Below are positions 1 to 5,095 of a stretch of 6,366 nucleotides of DNA, in pieces. The stretch covers positions 1 through 6,366 of the forward strand of contig CACYDO010000199.1 of the NCBI GenBank assembly GCA_902773165.1, written 5' to 3'. The notes beneath the pieces were generated by a model that saw nothing but the letters and a program-made list of their open reading frames with translations, was not told the DNA's origin and did no database searches. Both the position numbers and the translations under genes were made by a program. This stretch comes from an uncultured Ruminococcus sp. Lineage in GTDB: Bacteria; Bacillota; Clostridia; Oscillospirales; Acutalibacteraceae. The stretch's first letter is position 1. Every line of letters starts with the position of its first letter.

Positions 1-345
1 CTTACTGTTTCGGCTGTAAGCGGAGCAGCCGCAGTCTTTTCGCTTTCAGCAGCTGTTTTTATTTTTTCGGTATGTACATTTTTTGAAGTGGGCGCGGCGC
101 TGATCCTCCCGAAAAAGGTCAAAACTTACCGCGCCGTACTTACAGAGAACGGAATAACCATTTCGTCGGGGATAGTGAGAAGGGGCGCAAAGCTTGACAG
201 GAATGATGTGTGCTGCGTTCAGATCATACAAACGCCGCTGCAAAGAAGATTTTCGGCGTGTACGGTGATCCTTCATACAATGAAGGGATCGGCTGCTGTT
301 ACCGATATTCCGTTTGACGGTACAAGAGAATTGCGCAGATGGTGA
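1..345 (+). CDS. PH domain (bPH_2, YdbS-like) membrane protein, 5' end missing
   Basis: The frame is open from base 1 to the TGA at 343-345, giving 114 residues with no start inside the window that looks native; the GTG at 88 lies inside the frame and would remove the membrane segment. The first ~27 residues visible are strongly hydrophobic (one transmembrane helix), followed by a soluble domain of about 75 residues. That domain carries the bacterial PH pattern: YRAVLTENGI, then a GIV strand, then IIQTPLQRRF near residues 77-86, which matches the usual 'I..v...p.qrrfg' region of the DUF304/bPH_2 family. Such proteins are commonly encoded as a small YdbS-like plus a larger YdbT-like pair, exactly as here. 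In Bacillus subtilis YdbS/YdbT have been linked to protection against bacteriocins; a role in this organism is not shown. Its end overlaps or abuts the next gene, so the two are translationally linked. Confidence 0.8.
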   Translation, partial: LTVSAVSGAAAVFSLSAAVFIFSVCTFFEVGAALILPKKVKTYRAVLTENGITISSGIVRRGAKLDRNDVCCVQIIQTPLQRRFSACTVILHTMKGSAAVTDIPFDGTRELRRW

Positions 346-350
346 CGTAT

Positions 351-1358
351 ATGAAAAGAAGCTTGACGGCACGATATTTCCGCAGAATAGACAGAGTAAG
401 CGCATATACGCTGTTCGCCAATATTCCGGCGTATATTTATTTGCTTATTATCCCGATGATACAGAATTTTTTGTTTGACCCCGAGGGAATATGGCAGCAG
501 CTCGCGTCAAACGCTGTCGGACTGCTTATGGCGGCAGGTGCGGCGGCGATCTCCGCTGTGGATTATTCGCGCAGACGGTTCAGGCTTACAAAACGCGGCG
601 CTGTCGTCAGTCAGGGGATATTTCTGCGCTCCGTTTACAGAGTATCGTATGAAAAGCTGCGCAGCGTTACATTTGTAAAAGCTCCTCTTACCGATCTTTT
701 TTCAGCGGAGAAAATTGTACTCGGAATTTCTCCGCGTGACGGAAAAAGAGGAACGCTCTATATCTCGCACGAAAAAGCCGAACAGCTAAAAGACGAAATG
801 AGAATGGCTTTAGGCTCGGAGAATGATGTGTACCGCGCAAAAAACAGAAAGGTATTCCTGCTTTGCGCGCTTCTCTCCAACCCTATTACCGGCTTTCTTG
901 CAGCCGTCCCGTTTGTAAGAGGGATAGGCCGCGCCGCAGGAGCGCAGGCGCGAGATGAACTGCTGAGAACTCTCGACTTTTCACGTTATCTGATATACCT
1001 TGGAATTCCTCCTGTGGCTGCGTTTATTGCGTATCTGCTTTTTGCCTGTTACTTATTCAGCGCGGCGGTAATGTTTTTGAGAAACGGAGATCTTACCTGC
1101 ACCTTTTACAATGGCGGAGTGGTAATTCGCAAAGGTATCGTTCACGTAAGAGAAACGGTCATACCGCTGCATAGGATAACTGCGCTTAAAGTCACGCAGA
1201 GCGTTTTAATGAAGCCTATGGGACTGTACAATTGCTATGTAAAAATCGAAGGAAAGGGAAAAAAGAGCCTTTTTCTATGCACTGCAGCGGCAAGCAAAGA
1301 GGATATCGGGAAAATTAATGATATGATTAAGATACAGCAAAATATAAATGTTTTGTAA
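351..1358 (+). CDS. Membrane protein with two bPH_2 domains (YdbT-like)
   Basis: This 335-residue protein is the larger partner of the PH-domain pair. Two hydrophobic segments (about residues 20-42 and 51-71) precede a first bPH_2-like domain (74-155: FRLTKRGAVV, then YEKLRSVTFVKAPLTDLF). A second hydrophobic region (167-189 and 212-243) precedes a second PH-like domain (247-330: GGVVIRKGIV, then IPLHRITALKVTQSVLMKPMG). It is shorter than the roughly 490-residue B. subtilis YdbT, which I recall as carrying a further PH domain. The start is uncertain. ATG 351 has a GGTGA sequence at 341-345 placed five bases ahead and overlapping the upstream stop, an arrangement like that of scpA. ATG 339, four codons longer and overlapping the upstream gene by 7 bases, is the alternative. 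Ligand and biochemical role are unknown. It ends before a promoter-bearing gap, so it is probably the last gene of the left operon. Confidence 0.8.
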   Translation: MKRSLTARYFRRIDRVSAYTLFANIPAYIYLLIIPMIQNFLFDPEGIWQQLASNAVGLLMAAGAAAISAVDYSRRRFRLTKRGAVVSQGIFLRSVYRVSYEKLRSVTFVKAPLTDLFSAEKIVLGISPRDGKRGTLYISHEKAEQLKDEMRMALGSENDVYRAKNRKVFLLCALLSNPITGFLAAVPFVRGIGRAAGAQARDELLRTLDFSRYLIYLGIPPVAAFIAYLLFACYLFSAAVMFLRNGDLTCTFYNGGVVIRKGIVHVRETVIPLHRITALKVTQSVLMKPMGLYNCYVKIEGKGKKSLFLCTAAASKEDIGKINDMIKIQQNINVL

Positions 1359-1400
1359 GGTTTTGCGGTCAAATTGATAATTTTCTGTTTCCATTATGAC

Positions 1401-1429
1401 TTGTAATTTCTTCCGGTTTATTATATAAT
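1401..1429 (+). promoter_or_regulatory. Sigma-A type promoter for the protease-scpAB operon
   Basis: TTGTAA (1401-1406; four of six match TTGACA) is followed by a 17-base spacer and a perfect TATAAT (1424-1429). It lies in the AT-rich 162-base gap between the PH gene and the protease gene, on the strand needed. Transcription would begin near 1436 and leave a leader of about 85 bases before the ATG at 1521. No clear terminator for the left operon is seen in this gap. Confidence 0.7.
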
Positions 1430-1485
1430 ATACAATGTGAATTTGTATTCAGGCTGCTCGAAATATGTGTACTGTCATTAAATCG

Positions 1486-1514
1486 CTTTTCGTGCGGCAT
1501 TTATCGAAAGGGAG
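1486..1514 (+). promoter_or_regulatory. Ribosome binding site of the M50 gene, possibly in a hairpin
   Basis: AAAGGGAG (1507-1514) sits six bases before ATG 1521 and is a good Shine-Dalgarno sequence. CTTTTCG (1486-1492) can pair with CGAAAGG (1505-1511) over seven positions (one G-U pair) around a 12-base loop, so the left half of the ribosome binding site could be masked. The pairing is seen in the sequence; a regulatory role is only a guess, because a 7-base AT-rich stem is weak. Confidence 0.4.
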
Positions 1515-1520
1515 TATTGC

Positions 1521-2213
1521 ATGCTTTATTCTATTTTATACAGCGGCGGTAATATCAATTTTTTACAGATAGTTATGCATATAATTGCTGTGTTGGTTGT
1601 TATTACGGTTATACTGCCGTTCCACGAGCTTGCACACGGCTTTGTCGCCTATAAGCTCGGTGACGATACGGCAAAAAAGATGGGAAGACTGTCTTTTTCA
1701 CCGCTTGCACATATCAACCCTATGGGCGCGCTTTGTTTGCTGCTTGTAGGCTTTGGCTGGGCTGAGCCTGTTCCCGTAAATATGCACAGACTCAAAAATC
1801 CTAAGCGCGATATGGCACTTGTTGCTCTTGCAGGTCCCGCGGCAAATATTATTGCGGCACTTGTCGGCGCTTTGCTCAATAACCTGTTGACTGTTATATT
1901 TTTTAAGTCGTTCTACGACGCAGCGTGGTTCAATGCGATACAGTTTTTCTTTGAGTATTATATCTCTGTCAACGTAGGTCTTGCGGTGTTTAATCTGATT
2001 CCGCTGCCTCCGCTCGACGGCTCGAAAATACTCGGTGCGTTCCTGCCCGATGATATTTACGAAAAGCAGCTTATGAACGAGGGCAGACTTTCTATGATCC
2101 TCGTTGTGCTCATTATGTTGGGCGTTGTTGATAAGATATTGACGATCCCCGATATGTTTGTACTCAGATTCGTTTATTTTCTTGCAAGTCTGCCGTTCAG
2201 ACCGTTCGTATAG
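1521..2213 (+). CDS. M50 family (site-2 protease type) membrane metalloprotease
   Basis: This 230-residue polytopic membrane protein has the zinc-protease signature HELAH at residues 35-39 inside the first long hydrophobic helix (about 16-36, ending ILPFHELAHG). The family's later conserved elements follow: LSFSPLAHINPMG (57-69), NPKRDMALVALAGPAAN (93-109), and NLIPLPPLDGSKIL (158-171). In the last of these, Asp166 of LDG is the expected third zinc ligand. The length and the compact layout fit the short M50B group of uncharacterised site-2-like proteases, without a PDZ domain. It should cut substrates within the membrane, but no substrate can be named. ATG 1521 has a well-placed AAAGGGAG. The gene is the first after the promoter at 1401-1429, and its TAG stop (2211-2213) lies inside the scpA ribosome binding site. 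A protease of this kind directly ahead of scpAB is, as I recall, a frequent arrangement in Clostridia. Confidence 0.92.
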   Translation: MLYSILYSGGNINFLQIVMHIIAVLVVITVILPFHELAHGFVAYKLGDDTAKKMGRLSFSPLAHINPMGALCLLLVGFGWAEPVPVNMHRLKNPKRDMALVALAGPAANIIAALVGALLNNLLTVIFFKSFYDAAWFNAIQFFFEYYISVNVGLAVFNLIPLPPLDGSKILGAFLPDDIYEKQLMNEGRLSMILVVLIMLGVVDKILTIPDMFVLRFVYFLASLPFRPFV

Positions 2214-2217
2214 GTGA
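2212..2217 (+). promoter_or_regulatory. Ribosome binding site deciding the scpA start
   Basis: AGGTGA overlaps the stop codon of the upstream protease gene and lies five bases before ATG 2223. A GTG at 2214 is in frame and would lengthen ScpA by three residues, but it has no ribosome binding site of its own and would consume this one. ATG 2223 is therefore preferred. Confidence 0.65.
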
Positions 2218-2222
2218 CGGCT

Positions 2223-2942
2223 ATGGAACAGATAACATATACGCTGCCCGTGTTTGAAGGACCGCTCGATCTTCTGCTGAACCTTATCGCGAAAAATAAG
2301 CTGAATATTTATGATATCGAGATATCGCTGCTGCTTGAGCAGTACACCGAAAAGATCAAGCAAATGCAGGAGGAGCAGATGGAGATCGCTTCGGAATTCC
2401 TTGAAATGGCGTCGCGGCTTGTTTATATAAAATCAACTATGCTGCTGCCTAAGCACGAGGAAGAGGCGGAGGAGCTTAAAAAGGAGCTTACCGGGCAGCT
2501 GCTTGAATATCAGGAATGCAAGCGGATAGCCGGGGTCATGTCGGGGATAATCTCGTTTGACAGCTTTTGCAGAGAGCCGTCAAAGGTCGATTACGATATG
2601 ACTTATACGAGAACGCATAACGCGATAGTTCTTGCAGAAGCGTATGTAAGAGCGGCAGGAAGAGGAAAAAAGAAGCTTCCTCCGCCGGCAGACGCATTTA
2701 AAGGTATCGTAGCGCGAAGGATAGTTCCCGTTGGAACGAGGATCATTAAGGTGCTGCGAACGCTGCGCAAAAACGGAAACTCGCCTTACTCGCATTTGTT
2801 CTTCGAATGTGAAGACAAATCAGAGCTTGTCGCAACATTTCTTGCGATACTGGAGCTTGTCAAAGGAAAGAGGATCAGAGTTGAAGGCGACGGCGACGAC
2901 GCTTATGTACATATCGTAGAAAAGGAGGCTGTCGTGATTTGA
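2223..2942 (+). CDS. scpA: Segregation and condensation protein A (kleisin)
   Basis: ScpA is the kleisin subunit that bridges the SMC dimer and binds ScpB in the bacterial condensin, acting on the nucleoid in chromosome compaction and segregation. The 239-residue product is of normal family length. Its N-terminal SMC-binding part has the hallmark sequence PVFEGPLDLLLNLI (9-22) and NIYDIEI (28-34), followed by the helical EFLEMASRLVYIKSTMLLP (58-76). An acidic, probably coiled stretch EEEAEELKKEL follows at 79-89. The C-terminal winged-helix part covers about 157-235. The start is ATG 2223 (see the ribosome binding site entry); GTG 2214 is the alternative. It follows the M50 gene by nine bases and overlaps scpB by four bases, so the three are one operon with coupled translation. 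Every key region is intact and nothing is odd about it. Confidence 0.97.
   Translation: MEQITYTLPVFEGPLDLLLNLIAKNKLNIYDIEISLLLEQYTEKIKQMQEEQMEIASEFLEMASRLVYIKSTMLLPKHEEEAEELKKELTGQLLEYQECKRIAGVMSGIISFDSFCREPSKVDYDMTYTRTHNAIVLAEAYVRAAGRGKKKLPPPADAFKGIVARRIVPVGTRIIKVLRTLRKNGNSPYSHLFFECEDKSELVATFLAILELVKGKRIRVEGDGDDAYVHIVEKEAVVI
2921..2928 (+). promoter_or_regulatory. Ribosome binding site supporting the TTG start of scpB
   Basis: AAAGGAGG inside the end of scpA is a near-perfect Shine-Dalgarno sequence ten bases before TTG 2939. The next in-frame ATG (2957) would be 28 bases away, too far for this site, so the TTG start is favoured. Confidence 0.75.
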
Positions 2943-3502
2943 CGAAGGAAGAAATAATGGCGGCGGCTGAGGCTATCCTTTTCTCATCGGGTACGCCTGT
3001 GGAGCTTGAAAAAATAGCGTCTGCGCTTGAACTTGATACGGCAACGGTCAGGGAGTGTACGGACGAGCTTATAGAAAAGTACGAAAAGGAACGCCGCGGA
3101 ATAAAAATTATCAGGCTGAATAAAAGCCTGCAAATGTGTTCAGATAAGCAGTACGGTCCTTACGTGCGCAAGGTCATGGATATGAAAAAAAATACTCCGC
3201 TTTCACAGGCAGCTATGGAGGTGCTTGCAGTCATTGCTTACAATCAGCCCGTAACTAAGGCTTTTGTCGAGCAGATAAGAGGAGTAGACTGCTCAGGCGT
3301 TGTCGGAAGCCTGTGCGCAAAGGGACTTATTGAGGAAAAAGGCAGACTGGAGCTGCCCGGAAGACCGCTTCTCTACGGAACAACTGAGCATTTTCTGCGC
3401 TGCTTCGGAATAGAGAATTTAGAAGGACTTCCGCCCATTGAGGAAAAGAAGAAAGAAAATAGTGAAGAAAATAACGAAGAGATCACCGAAAAATCAGAGT
3501 GA
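2939..3502 (+). CDS. scpB: Segregation and condensation protein B
   Basis: ScpB is the dimeric winged-helix partner that binds the middle of ScpA in the SMC-ScpAB condensin. The 187-residue product has the expected order: a first winged-helix domain beginning AAEAILFSSGTPVELEKIASAL (8-30, read in two parts), then CSDKQYGPYVRKV (67-79). A second domain carries the family signature LSQAAMEVLAVIAYNQPVTK (88-107), then EQIRGVDCSGVVGSLCAKGLI (111-131) and GRPLLYGTTEHFLRCFG (141-157). The tail from about 166 is a charged, Glu/Lys/Asn-rich extension that is probably disordered, which is common in this family. Translation starts at TTG 2939, overlapping the scpA stop by four bases (TTGA), supported by the AAAGGAGG at 2921-2928. 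The product is complete. No terminator follows; the next gene is 239 bases on. Confidence 0.97.
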   Translation: MTKEEIMAAAEAILFSSGTPVELEKIASALELDTATVRECTDELIEKYEKERRGIKIIRLNKSLQMCSDKQYGPYVRKVMDMKKNTPLSQAAMEVLAVIAYNQPVTKAFVEQIRGVDCSGVVGSLCAKGLIEEKGRLELPGRPLLYGTTEHFLRCFGIENLEGLPPIEEKKKENSEENNEEITEKSE

Positions 3503-3741
3503 TTTTTATTATTAATGCAATACCGCACAGAGATTGTGCCGAAGATGCGCAGAAGTTTTTTTCGGAAGAGTGCATAAAACGACCGCAGGAATACTGACGT
3601 ATTTCAAGGGAGTTTTGTGTACTATGCCGGAAAAAGATCAAGCAGATTCGGTACAAAGCCGTCAGGCGGTCTTTGTGCGGTGTTGCCTTAATGCGGCAGC
3701 TTGTTTATTGAGGCAGTATAGAAAAGGAGGAGGGCGTTTCC
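3503..3741 (+). other. Gap between scpB and the DUF2953 gene with two potential hairpins
   Basis: No gene can be supported in this 239-base stretch. Two dyads are visible. The first pairs 3651-3661 with 3667-3678 (core ACAAAGCCG against CGG-T-CTTTGT, one bulged T, loop TCAGG). The second pairs TGCCTTAAT (3684-3692) with ATTGAGGCA (3707-3715), nine pairs with one G-U, extendable by wobble pairs. A competing small stem, GTTGCC (3682-3687) with GGCAGC (3695-3700), is followed by TTGTTTATT and could be a weak terminator. None has the long T-run of a classic intrinsic terminator. No convincing promoter was found. The second hairpin ends only six bases before the ribosome binding site of the next gene, so a leader role is possible but unproven. 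Confidence 0.45.
3722..3730 (+). promoter_or_regulatory. Ribosome binding site for the GTG start of the DUF2953 gene
   Basis: AAAAGGAGG, followed by another AGGG, lies eleven bases before GTG 3742. It is the strongest translation signal in the area and supports GTG 3742 over the longer overlapping frame that begins at TTG 3534. Confidence 0.75.
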
Positions 3742-4524
3742 GTGATCGTATTGACAGTAATTTTGCGGATACTGCTTGCCCTGCTTATCATTATTGCTGC
3801 TGCGCTTGCGGTACCTGTGGGGTTGTATGTAAGGTACAACGGCGATATTTTCTTGCAGGTGCGGTATCTGTTTTTAAAGATTAATATTCCACTGACAGAA
3901 GATCAGAAGGAGCAAAAGAACCGGAAAAAACACATATTTCAGCGCGGAGGTAAAACGAAACAGGACTCCGCCGCAGTGAAGGAGAAATCAAGCAGTGATA
4001 CCGACAAGCGTACTGCGAAAGCTTCCGAAGAGCCTTTCGACAAAAAAGGTGGAAAAAAGCGAAGCAAAACAGCCGCAGATAAACGAAAGTCAAAAAAACA
4101 GAAAAAAAAGAAAGAGAATCCCGCTTTGAAATGGGTCAAGGCGCTGTACAAAAAGGGCGGCGTTGACGCTATAACGGAAGCCTTTAAGAAAATTGCAAGC
4201 CTTGCCGGAAACGTCTTAAAACCGATATTTAAAAATATCAGACTGCGCAGTCTTGATATTGACATAACGGCAGCCTCGGACAATGCGGCAGATACGGCTA
4301 TTAATTATGGTAAGCTGTGCGCCGGAATTTATCCTGCGCTTTCAGTAATATTAAATATAGTAAAATACAACGATTACACAGTGAACATAAGACCTGATTT
4401 CGATAAAAAGGAGCTTGAAGCCGATATATCCGCGGAAATATCGCTGATTCCGTGGATCGCATTGGCAGGGGCGTTACATGCGCTTGTGCGTTTTATCGGG
4501 TTTAAGGTAAAGGGCGAGCTTTGA
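3742..4524 (+). CDS. DUF2953 domain membrane protein (YtfI-like)
   Basis: This 260-residue protein starts with an uncleaved-looking hydrophobic helix (about 3-29), then a short conserved strand region RYNGDIFLQVRYLFLKINIP (31-50). A long, very basic, low-complexity linker rich in Lys, Ser and Glu follows (56-125). The C-terminal half has the DUF2953 pattern: LRSLDIDITAASDNAADTAI (168-187), then YGKLCAGIYPALSVI, and IRPDFDKKELEADISAEISL (216-235). A final hydrophobic stretch (235-253) ends the protein. The family has no known biochemical function. In B. subtilis the homologue YtfI lies directly upstream of ytfJ, the same order as here, so a role with YtfJ in sporulation or germination is a reasonable inference. 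The linker region contains runs of seven and eight adenines, so its length may vary between strains. GTG 3742 is chosen because of the AAAAGGAGG upstream. It ends 24 bases before ytfJ. Confidence 0.85.
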   Translation: MIVLTVILRILLALLIIIAAALAVPVGLYVRYNGDIFLQVRYLFLKINIPLTEDQKEQKNRKKHIFQRGGKTKQDSAAVKEKSSSDTDKRTAKASEEPFDKKGGKKRSKTAADKRKSKKQKKKKENPALKWVKALYKKGGVDAITEAFKKIASLAGNVLKPIFKNIRLRSLDIDITAASDNAADTAINYGKLCAGIYPALSVILNIVKYNDYTVNIRPDFDKKELEADISAEISLIPWIALAGALHALVRFIGFKVKGEL

Positions 4525-4548
4525 TAGATAAGAAGAAAGGGTGTTATT

Positions 4549-5028
4549 ATGGCTAATCATCTTGAAAATATGATGGACACAACTATGGAGAAAATAAGGC
4601 AGATGGTCGATGTAAATACTATTATCGGCGAACCTGTTATCTGCCCGGACGGAACGGTGATAATCCCCGTATCGAAGGTAAGCTACGGCTTTGCTTCGGG
4701 CGGCGGTGATCTCCCGAACAAGGGCGGAAATTCCAAGGATAATTTTGCAGGCGGCAGCGGTGCAGGCGTTTCAATTCAGCCTGTTGCGTTTCTTGTAGTC
4801 AACAACGGCAACGTTAAAATGCTGAATATGGAATTTGACGGAGCGGTTGACCGCGTTATTGCTATGATCCCCGATATTACCGACAAGGTCGGCGAGCTGT
4901 TTAAGAAGATGGGCAAGGACAAAAAGAAAAAGTCCGATGAAGATGAAATACCAACGGCAAAGCCCGTCGGCAGCAGAAAGGTTCAGTCGGGCGACGAAGC
5001 TGCTGATATTGACGACAGCGTATTCTGA
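4549..5028 (+). CDS. ytfJ: GerW family sporulation protein YtfJ
   Basis: This 159-residue soluble protein matches the GerW/YtfJ family along its length. There is an N-terminal helix NMMDTTMEKIRQMVDVNTII (7-26), then the conserved GEPVICPDGTVIIPVSKVSY (27-46) and the glycine-rich GFASGGG. After that come FAGGSGAGVSIQPVAFLVVN (66-85) and a C-terminal helix near 100-121. The tail from about 122 is charged and probably disordered (KDKKKKSDEDE). Family members are made during sporulation and have been tied to spore properties and germination; the molecular activity is not known. ATG 4549 has AAAGGG at 4536-4541 at good spacing. It follows the DUF2953 gene as ytfJ follows ytfI in B. subtilis, and its presence suggests, without proving, that the host forms endospores. 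Confidence 0.93.
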   Translation: MANHLENMMDTTMEKIRQMVDVNTIIGEPVICPDGTVIIPVSKVSYGFASGGGDLPNKGGNSKDNFAGGSGAGVSIQPVAFLVVNNGNVKMLNMEFDGAVDRVIAMIPDITDKVGELFKKMGKDKKKKSDEDEIPTAKPVGSRKVQSGDEAADIDDSVF

Positions 5029-5083
5029 TAGAAAATTTGTTATGATCTCCCTGTTTTGAGCATATACATTACAAAAAGTATTT

Positions 5084-5087
5084 GGAG
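5084..5087 (+). promoter_or_regulatory. Ribosome binding site of the carboxypeptidase gene
   Basis: GGAG (within TTTGGAGTGG) lies eight bases before GTG 5096. GTG codons at 5087 and 5090 are in frame too, but they overlap this site. The frame is closed upstream by a TGA at 5057-5059, so the start must be one of these three. Confidence 0.55.
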
Positions 5088-5095
5088 TGGTGGCT

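Noticed and set aside
1698..2363. A 221-codon frame on the minus strand across the M50 and scpA genes.
   Set aside because: It lies fully antisense to two well-supported genes and its product is low-complexity, rich in Arg, Gln and Lys, with no domain. It is best explained as a shadow frame.
3595..3597. In-frame TGA as a selenocysteine codon in the possible small frame 3499-3710.
   Set aside because: There is no recognisable selenoprotein context and the frame itself is not established as coding.
3657..3679. A stretch coding for SRQAVFV in one frame, resembling the RQAVPV repeat at the right end.
   Set aside because: Only about 12 of 21 bases agree, mostly in a CAGGC core, so chance is the likely explanation.
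3534..3884. A 116-codon + strand frame beginning at TTG 3534, Cys-rich, overlapping the start of the DUF2953 gene.
   Set aside because: Its second half overlaps the DUF2953 coding region, which has a strong ribosome binding site and family match. The Cys/Arg-rich product has no recognisable domain and there is no ribosome binding site at its start.
5060..5070. GCATATACATT upstream of the carboxypeptidase as a sporulation sigma (E/F/G type) promoter element.
   Set aside because: It resembles the -10 element CATAnnnT, but no convincing -35 element is found at the right distance and such AT-rich matches are common.
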